A DNA stretch of 64,000 nucleotides, taken from JBHGYD01 sp041920415. Its GTDB lineage: Bacteria > Bacillota > Bacilli > Bacillales > Anoxybacillaceae. Each line of letters opens with the position of its first letter. The stretch's first letter is position 1. The position numbers and the translations under genes are program-made. Below, piece by piece: positions 33,935-43,224 of the stretch. The DNA is taken from assembly GCA_041920415.1 (NCBI GenBank), contig JBHGYD010000014.1:1-64000 (forward strand), written 5' to 3'. The notes beneath the pieces were generated by a model, which saw only the letters and a program-made list of their open reading frames with translations, was not told the DNA's origin and searched no databases.

Positions 33935-36220
33935 ATGAAGAGAGCTATATTCACCGTTTCAGTTGTACTAGCGTTTTTTCTTTTTTATCAACCACACGTA
34001 CACGGACAGTCTTTATCGGAATGGTTAATTTATTTTGATGATAGGACTCATTACTCACAGTTTTTAGACGAGTACAAAGAAAGAGTTGAAGATACGGCCG
34101 ATGGGTGGGTGGTGAAAGCCCTTTTCAGTTCGGACGAGATCGAAAAAATTAAACGTTTACCAATTGTTTCGAAAGTGGAGCCTAATTATAAAAAAACGTT
34201 AGCTTCTACCGTTTCTTTTAATGATCCTCTTTTTTTTCAGCAGTGGGGATTTCAAAAAATTGATGTTGAGCCAGTTGTTAACAAGTTCACTGAGCAAAAT
34301 CTTCTGTACGGGAAGAGTTTTATTGTAAATGACCAGACGTTGACATATGAGGGCCAACCTTTATATGCATCTCGTTTTTTTATTTTGCCTGGCCAAGTAA
34401 AGTTATCAAGATTATCAGTTGAACTTAACCATGTCGAAGGGACGTGGATATTAGAAGTGTTAGACGAGGAGGGAAATAGAGTAGCCGTTAACGAGGGAGA
34501 TTTAGCCAAATTAGATGTGTTGCTTCCAAAAAATAAGGTGTATACGAAACTACAAATCCTCATTAAAAACACAGATGAATGGGAACAGGCACCTGTTATT
34601 GAGAAAGTAGAAGGTGTGAATCATGTGTTAGTGGCCGTCATTGATACAGGTGTATCTTTACATGAAGATTTCTGCGGGAATGTTCTTCATAGTTTAGGCA
34701 AGAATTATATTAGTGGAGAAGGAATGGCAATCGATGACAATGGACATGGGACTCATGTGACGGGAATTATCGCGGCTTGTCCGAATAATGGGAAAGGTGT
34801 CGCGGGAGTAGCTGGGATTGCTGCGGATGTCCTTCCGCTAAAAGTATTAGATGAGCAAGGAACGGGAAGTGACTTTGAAATCGCTCAGGCAGTAGATGAT
34901 GCGGTAGCTCTTGGCGCGGATGTGATTAATTTAAGTTTAGCTGGAAAAGGTGAAACTCTTATTTTATATCGAGCGATTCAAGATGCCTTACATCATCATA
35001 CCATAGTCGTTGCTGCAGCGGGAAATTGGGGTACATTTTCCAAAGACGTATATCCAGCTTCATACCCTGGAGTCATCACAGTGGCTGCTATTGATGAAAA
35101 TAGTAAAACTCTTCCTTTTTCCGACTATGGATGGGACATCGATATAAGTGCTCCTGGAGCAAATATTATGAGTACTTACTTAAATAATAGCTATAAGTCT
35201 TTAAGCGGAACTTCGATGGCAACACCGTTTGTGACAAGCGCCGTTGCTCTTTTAAAGACCGAGCATCCCGAACTAGATGCCATCCAAGTTCGGAAACGAT
35301 TGTTTCAGTCGGCATTAGATATTGGAGAAAAAGGCTACGATATGTATTCGGGTTACGGTATTGTTCAAATGGCAAAAGCTCTTCGATTACCTTCTAGTGA
35401 AGCGGTTGATTGGCTAACAATTAAAGATGACCAACCGATTGACACATCTCAGCCGCAATTGCTTGGTTTATCTCACGGTTTAATAGGAAAAGATCTATAT
35501 ATTTTACTAGAAGATCAACTCATTTCAAAAATAAAAGGCGACAGTGAATGGGTTTCTGTTACTCTACCAGATACTCGATCTGGAAGAAGCGAAAAGAAGC
35601 TGACCGTCGTTTCTGTCGATGAAACAGGAAACGTATTAGCGATGGATGAGCGGTTGATAAAGACAACATCCAAGACATTATCATCTTTCTCTGATATTCC
35701 TACAACATTTTGGGCTTATCAAGAAATTCAACGAGCATATGCCCAAAAGTTGATTAATGGTTTTGCTGACGGTACGTTTCGCCCTAATAACTATGTAACA
35801 CGGCGTCATGCTGTCATGATGATGAACAGGCTGTTTCATTGGCCATTGAAACAAATCCATTCTCCATTTACAGATACACCTTTCGAATTAGCGGGAGCAT
35901 TATCGATTTATTCGGCGTATGATCAACAAGTTATCCAAGGCTATAACAATGGAAAATTTTATCCAGAAAACTTTCTTACCCGCGCGCAAATGGCTGTGAT
36001 GTTAGCAAGAGCTTTAAAGTTGAGTGAGAACTCTTTCAGTGGAAAGCCTTATCCTTTTAAAGATCTTTCAAATCCTAACCAATTTGCTTATTATGCTGTT
36101 CAACAACTTGCGGCTAAAGGAATTATTACAAAACAAGATTATTTTCGACCAAATGAACTTCTGACCCGCGCGCAGTTTGCGGCAATGTTGATGAGAACGT
36201 ATGATTATTTACAAAAATAA
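33935..36220 (+). CDS. S8 subtilase with catalytic-domain insertion and three SLH domains
   Basis: Predicted 761 residues. Signal peptide about 1-25; prodomain-like 28-88 ending near EPNYKK. The peptidase starts NDPLFFQQWGF (96-106), then has about 115 extra residues (113-228, beta-rich) before VAVIDTG. Catalytic triad: Asp237 (DTG), His271 (HGTH), Ser427 (GTSMATP); oxyanion Asn364. Three SLH units lie at about 585-640, 645-700 and 705-760 (FSDIPTTFWA...GFADGTFRPNNYVTRR). It is a wall-anchored protease that may process other surface proteins. The triad is complete, so it should be active. GGAGATG precedes the ATG. Confidence 0.9.
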   Translation: MKRAIFTVSVVLAFFLFYQPHVHGQSLSEWLIYFDDRTHYSQFLDEYKERVEDTADGWVVKALFSSDEIEKIKRLPIVSKVEPNYKKTLASTVSFNDPLFFQQWGFQKIDVEPVVNKFTEQNLLYGKSFIVNDQTLTYEGQPLYASRFFILPGQVKLSRLSVELNHVEGTWILEVLDEEGNRVAVNEGDLAKLDVLLPKNKVYTKLQILIKNTDEWEQAPVIEKVEGVNHVLVAVIDTGVSLHEDFCGNVLHSLGKNYISGEGMAIDDNGHGTHVTGIIAACPNNGKGVAGVAGIAADVLPLKVLDEQGTGSDFEIAQAVDDAVALGADVINLSLAGKGETLILYRAIQDALHHHTIVVAAAGNWGTFSKDVYPASYPGVITVAAIDENSKTLPFSDYGWDIDISAPGANIMSTYLNNSYKSLSGTSMATPFVTSAVALLKTEHPELDAIQVRKRLFQSALDIGEKGYDMYSGYGIVQMAKALRLPSSEAVDWLTIKDDQPIDTSQPQLLGLSHGLIGKDLYILLEDQLISKIKGDSEWVSVTLPDTRSGRSEKKLTVVSVDETGNVLAMDERLIKTTSKTLSSFSDIPTTFWAYQEIQRAYAQKLINGFADGTFRPNNYVTRRHAVMMMNRLFHWPLKQIHSPFTDTPFELAGALSIYSAYDQQVIQGYNNGKFYPENFLTRAQMAVMLARALKLSENSFSGKPYPFKDLSNPNQFAYYAVQQLAAKGIITKQDYFRPNELLTRAQFAAMLMRTYDYLQK

Positions 36221-36249
36221 AGTGGCTCTGTATAGGGCCGCTTTTTTTA
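36221..36249 (+). terminator. Terminator of the subtilase gene
   Basis: AGTGGCTC / GGGCCGCT with a TGTATA loop (two mismatched or G-T pairs) and a run of T. Confidence 0.7.
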
Positions 36250-36453
36250 CATTCATTACATTATGACAAATGATGATAAATTCTGGCGCATCGAAATGCG
36301 GTTAAAAGTATATATTGTCGAATAAGGGTTGAAGTTTGGAAAATAGTTTCATAGAATAAAATAGTAGTGCGTGGAAAAATGTAGTCAAACGGGTTAATTT
36401 TGGATAGGAAACTTTTGTCGCAGTACGAATGAGAAAGAAGGGAGAGAAAACCG

Positions 36454-37974
36454 TTGCGACTGTTGCTTTCATTCGTTGTTTCTATCATCCTTTTTTTTCC
36501 GTTTTCTATTTATGCTTATGCGGAAGAACAAGGAAATTTTTCGTCTCCTGACAAAAACATGTTATTAGAGATTCGTGATTTTGAGCAGCCTTCTCCTTTT
36601 GAAAAAACAGCAACCTCTGTTCCTTTTACTATTTCCTCCTCAAAGGGAGCTATTTTTTCAGATGTACCATTGGATCATTGGGCAAAAAAGGAGATTGAGT
36701 TTTTATATAATCGCTCTATTATTCAAGGATATGAACAAGAAGATGATTTGCAGTTTCATCCAAATGAGCATGTTACAAGAGCTCAAGCGGCTAAAATGTT
36801 GATGAAAGTGTTAGGAGAACAAGAGCAATCAATATCTTATTCGAGATTTAAAGATGTTCCTTCTGATCATTGGGCGGCCGGATGGATTGAACGCGCAGTA
36901 GAAAAGGGGATATTCGAAGGATATTCAGATGGCACTTTCCATCCAAATGATCCGTTGAAACGTTCACAGATGAGTAAAATTATTGCGCTCGCATTTCAAT
37001 TGTCTGATTCTCCTTCAAACAAGAAGAATCGAGTATTTACGGATGTTAGTTCGGACTATTGGGCATCTCCATATATTCTAAAGTTATATTACAATGGAAT
37101 CTCAAATGGAAACCAAAACAAATTTATGCCAGAAGCATACATATCAAGAGACCAATTTTCAGCTTTTTTAGCAAGAGCCATGAGTGATGATTTTCGCCTG
37201 CCTGTTGTGGACAGTTCGGTTATTGCTACAGGAAAGGTCACGGCGAAATCGTTAAATGTTCGTTCAGCCGGAAATGCCAACGCTTCTATTGTTGGGAAGC
37301 TCAGTTATGGAGCCGTTGTGAATGTATATGAAATCAACGGTTATTGGGCAAAAATCTCGTATGGGAATATGGCGGGATATGTAAATAAATCATATCTCAA
37401 ATTGAAAAATGTGAACGGAAATCCAATAAAAGGACGTATTATTATAGTGGATGCGGGACACGGGGGAACTGACTCTGGCACCATTGGAAATGGAGTCTAT
37501 GAAAAAAATATTGTCTTATCCGTAGCGAAAAAGTTACAGCAAAAGTTAGAAAAAGCAGGCGCCAAAGTCATTATGACGAGAGCGGATGATAAGTATAAAA
37601 CATTAAAGCAAAGAGTAGAGATAGCGAAACAAAATTACGCAGAATTATTTGTTAGCATTCATGTGAACTCAGGAAGTCCATCAGCTAGTGGAACAGAAAC
37701 GTATTATGATACATCGACGAATCCGAATGGATACGAAAGTTATTTACTGGCAAAAGAGATTCAGGAGCAAATCGTTACCAACGCTGATATGTTTGACCGT
37801 GGTGTAAAGGATAACAATTTTTACGTCATTCGTTATAATACAGTGCCTAGTGTTCTTGTTGAGCTTGGTTTTATTTCCAATAGTAAGGATGTTAAAAAAC
37901 TAACTTCTGACGATTACCAAAATATTTTTGCTGAGTCCATTTATAATGGCATTCTCCAATATTATAGCGAGTAA
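36454..37974 (+). CDS. SLH-anchored N-acetylmuramoyl-L-alanine amidase with SH3 domain
   Basis: Predicted 506 residues from TTG 36454 (GGGAGAGAAAACCG upstream). Signal peptide about 1-24. Three SLH units (about 68-120, 127-177, 189-240), a bacterial SH3 domain (about 250-308: SLNVRSAGNANASIVGKLSYG) and a zinc amidase_3 domain (about 325-505). Amidase motifs: DAGHGG (zinc His), YEKNIVL (zinc Glu), SIHVNSG (zinc His) and VELGFISN (catalytic Glu), all present. It should cut the bond between MurNAc and the stem peptide, held at the wall by SLH. A lone Spo0A-box-like TGTCGAA lies upstream at 36316-36322. Confidence 0.9.
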   Translation: MRLLLSFVVSIILFFPFSIYAYAEEQGNFSSPDKNMLLEIRDFEQPSPFEKTATSVPFTISSSKGAIFSDVPLDHWAKKEIEFLYNRSIIQGYEQEDDLQFHPNEHVTRAQAAKMLMKVLGEQEQSISYSRFKDVPSDHWAAGWIERAVEKGIFEGYSDGTFHPNDPLKRSQMSKIIALAFQLSDSPSNKKNRVFTDVSSDYWASPYILKLYYNGISNGNQNKFMPEAYISRDQFSAFLARAMSDDFRLPVVDSSVIATGKVTAKSLNVRSAGNANASIVGKLSYGAVVNVYEINGYWAKISYGNMAGYVNKSYLKLKNVNGNPIKGRIIIVDAGHGGTDSGTIGNGVYEKNIVLSVAKKLQQKLEKAGAKVIMTRADDKYKTLKQRVEIAKQNYAELFVSIHVNSGSPSASGTETYYDTSTNPNGYESYLLAKEIQEQIVTNADMFDRGVKDNNFYVIRYNTVPSVLVELGFISNSKDVKKLTSDDYQNIFAESIYNGILQYYSE

Positions 37975-37977
37975 AGA

Positions 37978-38018
37978 AACGAAGGGGCTCTCTATGATAA
38001 AAGGGTCCCTTTGTTTTT
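37978..38018 (+). terminator. Terminator of the amidase gene
   Basis: GAAGGGGCTC / GGGTCCCTT-type stem around a 15-base loop, followed by TGTTTTTC. Confidence 0.65.
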
Positions 38019-38033
38019 CATTATGTAAAAAAA

Positions 38034-38042
38034 TTGCTATAA
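38034..38042 (+). promoter_or_regulatory. Extended -10 promoter candidate for the csaB operon
   Basis: TGCTATAAT matches the extended -10, about 100 bases before csaB. A second TATAAT lies at about 38083-38088, closer to the gene. Neither has a good -35, so which is used is open. Confidence 0.4.
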
Positions 38043-38142
38043 TGTAGTGGGACAAAGTGCTTTTGCTGGTCAAGGAACAATAGTATAATGTAAAAGTTAA
38101 AGAAAAGAGCATTTGCAACAATATGACTCAAAGGTGTTTTTT

Positions 38143-39297
38143 ATGAAAATAGGAATTATCGGAAATTATGGTCATGATAATAATGGAGACGAAGCTATTT
38201 TAATGGGGATTTTAAAACAGTTAACGGAAGAACTCTCTATACGTAAAAACGATATCGTTATTTTTAGTAATAATCCTAAAAATACGGAACAAAGATACGG
38301 CATTACATCTGTGCCTCTTTTTCATAAGAAAAAACATCTAGTTTCTTCTATTATTACAACATTAAAAACCAACTACTTACTGATGAGAAATTTAGATTTA
38401 CTCATCATTGGCGGCGGTGGGCTGCTAATGGACCTATATAAGCGGGATGCTCCATTGTACGCCACTCTTGGTATTTTAGGACATTACGCGGGATGCAAAG
38501 TCATTATTTACGGGGTAGGAGCAGGACCTATCCAGACAAAAACAGGAGCCTTTTTTATTAAACAATTATTAAAGAAGGCATATAAAATTTCTGTAAGAGA
38601 CGAAAATTCGAAAGCATTGCTTCAATCGCTCGGGATCACAAAAGACATTCGAGTAATAGGGGACCCAGCCTTATTTTTAACTGTTCCGAATAAAAAAGAG
38701 CATTCCGATTCGATTCGAAAAGTAGCTGTAACCGCTGTACCTTATTATAGTTCAAAATATTGGCCTACATCGGATCATGAAAAATATGCGCAATATATTT
38801 TAGGAATGGCCAAAAACTTAGACGAATTGATTCGAGAAAAAGGGGTAAAGATAACGTTTTTTTCTACAAAATATCCCCAAGATGTACAGGTGACAAAAGA
38901 TATTGCTTCCTTAATGGTATATAAAGGTGATGTGACGATCATAGATCGAAATTTGTATCCTAATGAAATTCTTTCGCTTTGTGCGTCTCATGATCTTGTG
39001 ATTGGGACAAGACTTCATTCACTCATCTTAGGGATTGTTGCGAAGACACCGGTGATTGGTGTCGGTTATCATCCAAAAGTTCAGCATTTTTTATCGACGA
39101 TCCATCAACTTGATCGTTATGTTGAGATAGAACAATTGGCCAGAAATGAAAAGTCGATGGTACAAATCGTGAATGAAATGTTGAAACATTGGTCAGAAGT
39201 GAGGAAAGATATTGAAAATATATCAGAGTGCATGAAGCAAGAAGCTGCCAAAGGAATCGAATTGTTAAACATAATAGGTGAGGAAAATGTTCACTAA
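38143..39297 (+). CDS. csaB: Polysaccharide pyruvyl transferase CsaB
   Basis: Predicted 384 residues from ATG 38143 (AAGGTG upstream; the earlier ATG-free extension is not family-like). Hallmarks: GNYGHDNNGDEAIL (about 7-20), LLIIGGGGLLMD (about 87-98), YGVGAGPI and SVRDENSKALL, then GTRLHSLILGI (about 287-297), all typical of the pyruvyl transferase fold. CsaB adds a pyruvate ketal to the secondary wall polymer, the ligand of SLH domains. That fits five SLH proteins within 35 kb. It overlaps the next gene by 11 bases and heads a tightly packed operon. Confidence 0.92.
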   Translation: MKIGIIGNYGHDNNGDEAILMGILKQLTEELSIRKNDIVIFSNNPKNTEQRYGITSVPLFHKKKHLVSSIITTLKTNYLLMRNLDLLIIGGGGLLMDLYKRDAPLYATLGILGHYAGCKVIIYGVGAGPIQTKTGAFFIKQLLKKAYKISVRDENSKALLQSLGITKDIRVIGDPALFLTVPNKKEHSDSIRKVAVTAVPYYSSKYWPTSDHEKYAQYILGMAKNLDELIREKGVKITFFSTKYPQDVQVTKDIASLMVYKGDVTIIDRNLYPNEILSLCASHDLVIGTRLHSLILGIVAKTPVIGVGYHPKVQHFLSTIHQLDRYVEIEQLARNEKSMVQIVNEMLKHWSEVRKDIENISECMKQEAAKGIELLNIIGEENVH

Positions 39298-40399
39298 AAA
39301 AATTTTAGTATTAAGCAATATGTATCCGACAGAAAAAGCGAAATCGTTCGGTATTTTTGTAAAAAATCAGGTAACCGCTCTTCGAGAAAGAGGGCTAAAA
39401 GTAGATGTGATCGCCGTGACCAACCCAAGCATGAAAAAGCTTGATGTAATCATCAAGTATTTGGGCTGGTTATTAAAGACCCTTGTGCACTTATTGGTGA
39501 AAGGAAGAACGTATGATGTAGTACATGCTCATTATGTTTTTCCAACAGGTATGTTAGGGCTTTTATATAAGAAAATTTGGAAGACAAGACTCATCGTAAC
39601 AGCGCATGGCGGGGATATTGATCGCATGGCATATAAAAGTGAGCGGATCGGTCAATGGACGAAGCGGATTCTTCACGAAGCGGACCATGTGATTGCGGTG
39701 GGTCAACAGCTCTATGAAAATATTCATGAAAACTTTGAGGTTCCGAAAGAAAAAATCTCCATCATTAATATGGGGGTAAACCGGAAAATTTTCCAACCGA
39801 TGGAGAAATCAATAGCAAGAAAGAAGTGCGGAATCAGCGAGCAAACGATTCCGATTTTATATGTTGGTAATATGATCCGACAAAAAGGATTATTGGAACT
39901 GATTGAAGCATTTGCGATGCTAAAAAAGGAAAATCCAATGGTTTGTCTCTATCTTATTGGAGCGAAAAAAGATGCTTCTTTTTACCAACAGTTATTACAG
40001 AAAATCGAAGAGAATCGTGTACAAGATGTTTTTATTTATGATGCAATGAACCAAGAAGAAGTGGCCGTGTGGATGTCTGCAGCCGAGGTATTTGTTTTAC
40101 CTTCCCACCTAGAAGGATTCGGACTTGTCGCTTTAGAAGCGATGTCTTGCCATACCCCTGTTGTCGGTAGCGATGTGGGTGGATTATCATATTTATTAAG
40201 AGATGGTGCGGGGATATTAGTTGAGCCTCATAATGCTCAGTCGTTATATGAGGGGATTAAGAAAGCTATACATGATTCTGAGATTAGAAAACAACTTATA
40301 CAAAAAGGTGAGCTTCGAGCGCAAGAAAACGATCAACAGTACTTAGTCGAAAAAGTGATTCAACTTTATTCGCCTCCGGAGGGTGTGAGGAATGCGTAG
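39287..40399 (+). CDS. GT4-family glycosyltransferase
   Basis: Predicted 370 residues from ATG 39287 (AGGTGAGG upstream). Typical GT-B fold: N-terminal VLSNMYPTEKAKSFGIFVKNQ, VHAHYVFPTG, TAHGGDIDRM, then VGNMIRQKGLLELIEAF and the donor-binding LPSHLEGFGLVALEAMSC (E-x7-E). It uses an NDP-sugar inside the cell to extend a lipid-linked glycan. It overlaps csaB by 11 bases and the next gene by 8, so it probably builds the same wall polymer that CsaB modifies. Sugar specificity cannot be told. Confidence 0.88.
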   Translation: MFTKKILVLSNMYPTEKAKSFGIFVKNQVTALRERGLKVDVIAVTNPSMKKLDVIIKYLGWLLKTLVHLLVKGRTYDVVHAHYVFPTGMLGLLYKKIWKTRLIVTAHGGDIDRMAYKSERIGQWTKRILHEADHVIAVGQQLYENIHENFEVPKEKISIINMGVNRKIFQPMEKSIARKKCGISEQTIPILYVGNMIRQKGLLELIEAFAMLKKENPMVCLYLIGAKKDASFYQQLLQKIEENRVQDVFIYDAMNQEEVAVWMSAAEVFVLPSHLEGFGLVALEAMSCHTPVVGSDVGGLSYLLRDGAGILVEPHNAQSLYEGIKKAIHDSEIRKQLIQKGELRAQENDQQYLVEKVIQLYSPPEGVRNA

Positions 40400-40877
40400 A
40401 AAAAAGAAAGACAGAAAAAAAGTGTTATTTATTTCCTCCCTAGGAGGGCACTTGACTCAATTGTTACAATTAAAACCGCTCTTTTCTGAGTATGACTATC
40501 ATATTGTTACGGAAAAATCGATTATTACAAAAGAATTAAGTAAGCAATATAAGATGTCTTTTCTTATGTATGGAGCCCGAAATTATCCATTTCGGTATAT
40601 TTTTAAATTTTCGTATAATGTCATGATGTCATTTTACTATTTTCTTCGAGAAAAACCCGATGTGATTGTGACAACGGGTGCACATACAGCTGTACCGATG
40701 TGTTATATTGCTAAATTATTTCGGAAAAAAGTAATTTTTATTGAGAGTTTTGCGAAGACGACAACGCCCACGATTTCTGGGAGATTAGTGTATCCTATTG
40801 CTGATTTATTTATTGTTCAATGGGAGTCGATGAAAAAACATTATCCAAAAGCTGTTTATGGAGGTTCGATCTATTGA
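40392..40877 (+). CDS. Alg14/PssD-like glycosyltransferase membrane subunit
   Basis: Predicted 161 residues. A basic start (MRRKKKDRKK) is followed by VLFISSLGGHLTQLLQL, the Alg14-type N-terminal motif, and later DVIVTTGAHTAVPMCYIAKL and FIESFAKTTTPTISGRLVYP. This is the acceptor-binding half of a two-part GT28-like enzyme. The catalytic half is the next gene, and the TGA of this gene overlaps its TTG start (TTGA). Together they should add one sugar to a lipid-linked acceptor. Confidence 0.88.
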   Translation: MRRKKKDRKKVLFISSLGGHLTQLLQLKPLFSEYDYHIVTEKSIITKELSKQYKMSFLMYGARNYPFRYIFKFSYNVMMSFYYFLREKPDVIVTTGAHTAVPMCYIAKLFRKKVIFIESFAKTTTPTISGRLVYPIADLFIVQWESMKKHYPKAVYGGSIY

Positions 40878-41356
40878 TTTTCGTTGTATTAGGAACTCAT
40901 GAGCTACCTTTTACAAGGCTGTTAAGGGAAGTTGAAAAACAAATCGTAAACGGCAATATTGACGATGAGGTGATTGTTCAACAAGGACACACTCCTTATC
41001 AGTCACCGTACATGAAAATGATTACGTTCACAAGTTATGAGGAAATGGAACGGTTGTATCGTGAAGCAGATTTAATTATTACTCATGGTGGAACGGGATC
41101 CATTACGACTGGGGTGAAAATGGGGAAAAAAATAATTGCTGCCCCTCGTCTCATTAAATATGGAGAACATAATGATGACCATCAGTTGGAAATTGTGCAA
41201 CAATTTGAAAAAACAGGACATATTTTAGCGTGGTATGATGGAGAAGATTTTGGAAAGGTGTTAAAAAAGGTGGAGAGTTTTGAACCGGTACCATTTGTAA
41301 GCGGTAAAAACGAAATCATCTCCATTATTCGTACGTTTATCAATGAACATGTGTAA
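40874..41356 (+). CDS. Alg13/PssE-like glycosyltransferase catalytic subunit
   Basis: Predicted 160 residues from TTG 40874, which overlaps the preceding stop and has GGAGG 10 bases upstream. VVLGTHELPFTRLL at the start and ADLIITHGGTGSITTGVKMGKK (about 90-111) match the GT28 C-terminal domain of Alg13/PssE, which binds UDP-sugar. Length is normal for PssE. It pairs with the Alg14-like subunit before it. Confidence 0.88.
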   Translation: MIFVVLGTHELPFTRLLREVEKQIVNGNIDDEVIVQQGHTPYQSPYMKMITFTSYEEMERLYREADLIITHGGTGSITTGVKMGKKIIAAPRLIKYGEHNDDHQLEIVQQFEKTGHILAWYDGEDFGKVLKKVESFEPVPFVSGKNEIISIIRTFINEHV

Positions 41357-41395
41357 TATCGATTTGAACAAAATGGTGATATAGCAGGTGAGGCT

Positions 41396-42883
41396 GTGAA
41401 TAAGAAGCGTCTTTTTCAGTTGATTGGCGTTGTAACAATAGTGAATGTGTTGTCGCGGTTGCTAGGTTTTATTCGGGAAGTAGTCATTGGTTATCATTTT
41501 GGAACTTCTTCACTCGCTGACAGTGTCATCCTAGCGTATACCATTCCGAATTTTTTATATTTGGTGCTAGGGGGAGCTGTGGCCACGGCTTATATTAGCG
41601 TGTATAGCAAAATAAATGATGAAACTCACAAACAGCGGTTTCATGACATGGTGTTTACCTATTTGCTGATTTTTTCTTCTTTGTTAACGGTTTTATTAAT
41701 GGTTTTATCTAAAGACGTGGTTCGTTTCTTTTTTTATGGACTGAATCATTCAGAGCTAGCGACAACTTCACGATTATTTTTCATTATGGCTCCCTCTATT
41801 ATTTTTCTCATTTTTTCTATGTGGTTTTCCGGTGTTCTTAATGTGCGAGACCAATTTTATAGCTCTTCTCTTGCCACATTAGCGAACAATGCTTTTTTTA
41901 TTGTGATCGCTGTTATTTTATATCCGTTATTCGGTGTTTATGCCTACGGATGGGGAGCTACCGTCAGTGCTATCATTATGATTGTTATTTTAGTCGTTTA
42001 TGTAAAGAAAAACGACGATCTTCATTTTCGGTTTCGTCTTCGTGTTTCTGAAAAAGAATATGCAATTCGAATGTTGAAAATTGCTTTACCAGTTTTGCTG
42101 GGTGGAGCTACCTTGCAATTTTATTTCTTTATTCAGCGCATTTTTGCGGCACAGCTTGAAGATGGTTATGTGGCTGCATTGAACTATGCTTCTAAATTCG
42201 TTCAATTGCCGCAAACGATTTTAATGACAGCAGTGACAACCGTTATTTATCCTTTGCTGGCGAGAAAAACAGCGGAGAAAGATTATGACGGAATTTCGCA
42301 AATCTTTTTTAAAGGTCTGCGCTCATTAATCATGTTTATTGTTCCTGTTTCCATTTTTGTTTATTTTTACTCTGAAGAAATCGTAAAGGTAATATTCGAA
42401 TATGGTTCGTTTACTTCGCAATCAACAAAGATGACGGCCGCGATGCTGAAAATATTTGTAATTGGAATGTTTGCTCATGCGGCTAATCTTTTTGTCACAC
42501 GCTTTTTTTATGCAATGGAAAAATCATTTACACCCGTAGTGACAGGAATTTTTGCTGTTTTTGGTATAAATATTTGGATTATTAAGTTGTTTATCAATAA
42601 ATACGGGGCTGCTTCGATTGCATGGGGAACAACAATTAGTGCGCTTTTTCAATTTTTTGTATTATTGGTGATTGGTTTATTTTATTTACATTTGAAGGTG
42701 GAAAAACGAGAAACATGGTGGAAGCTGATAGGGGCTATTAGCATTGTAGCGGTTATAGCGTGGTTGATACGCTCATTGATTCATATCGATTATGATATTA
42801 TTGATTTAGGTGTCGGTTTTTCCTTATTTGCCGCGGTTACATTTTTTATTTTCAGGTTGTTCGGGTTCGTGACTATAAAATGA
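41396..42883 (+). CDS. murJ: MurJ/MviN-type lipid-linked glycan flippase
   Basis: Predicted 495 residues from GTG 41396 (AGGTGAGG upstream), with about fourteen membrane spans. The N-terminus NVLSRLLGFIREVVIGYHFG and IPNFLYLVLGGAVATAYI, and later RIFAAQLEDG and YASKFVQLPQTI, are MurJ/MviN signatures. MurJ flips lipid II. In Bacilli several relatives exist, and its place behind glycosyltransferases suggests it may instead flip the lipid-linked wall polymer of this operon. The gene is the last of the csaB operon, followed by a terminator. Confidence 0.8.
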   Translation: MNKKRLFQLIGVVTIVNVLSRLLGFIREVVIGYHFGTSSLADSVILAYTIPNFLYLVLGGAVATAYISVYSKINDETHKQRFHDMVFTYLLIFSSLLTVLLMVLSKDVVRFFFYGLNHSELATTSRLFFIMAPSIIFLIFSMWFSGVLNVRDQFYSSSLATLANNAFFIVIAVILYPLFGVYAYGWGATVSAIIMIVILVVYVKKNDDLHFRFRLRVSEKEYAIRMLKIALPVLLGGATLQFYFFIQRIFAAQLEDGYVAALNYASKFVQLPQTILMTAVTTVIYPLLARKTAEKDYDGISQIFFKGLRSLIMFIVPVSIFVYFYSEEIVKVIFEYGSFTSQSTKMTAAMLKIFVIGMFAHAANLFVTRFFYAMEKSFTPVVTGIFAVFGINIWIIKLFINKYGAASIAWGTTISALFQFFVLLVIGLFYLHLKVEKRETWWKLIGAISIVAVIAWLIRSLIHIDYDIIDLGVGFSLFAAVTFFIFRLFGFVTIK

Positions 42884-42888
42884 TGATC

Positions 42889-42918
42889 ACAAGGTTGCCT
42901 TTTTAGGCAACCTTATTT
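42889..42918 (+). terminator. Terminator of the csaB operon
   Basis: AAGGTTGCC / GGCAACCTT around a TTTTTA loop, then TATTTTA. Confidence 0.85.
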
Positions 42919-43224
42919 TAATGGTGAAATACGCATTTTTTTGCATAAAGATACAATTGTGTTAAAAAGTCGACATAAGGAAAATCTTTAAGTTAGGGGA
43001 AAGAGTGATTATTCTTTTCTATAAAAATTCATGTCAGATTGCTAGATTTTAAGAAAAATTCACTTCCCACATGTTTTTTCTATTTATGTCATAGATTTAA
43101 TATGCTATAATCGACGCTGTGGGCTTTAACAACGCTAATGAGAAAAATGGAAAAGATTTGGAAACAACAGTTGCGGTTTGAACATTGAATCAATGGTTAT
43201 CCTAGAGCTTAAGGGAGGGTTCCC
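42919..43224 (+). promoter_or_regulatory. tagO upstream region with extended -10 promoter
   Basis: No gene seen in about 300 bases. An extended -10 TGCTATAAT lies at 43103-43111; the -35 region is weak. The transcript would have a leader of about 105 bases, ending in a GGGAGGG ribosome site. No riboswitch fold was recognised. Confidence 0.5.

Noticed and set aside
36316..36322. Single TGTCGAA upstream of the amidase gene
   Set aside because: One 7-base match far from a clear promoter is not enough to call a regulatory site.
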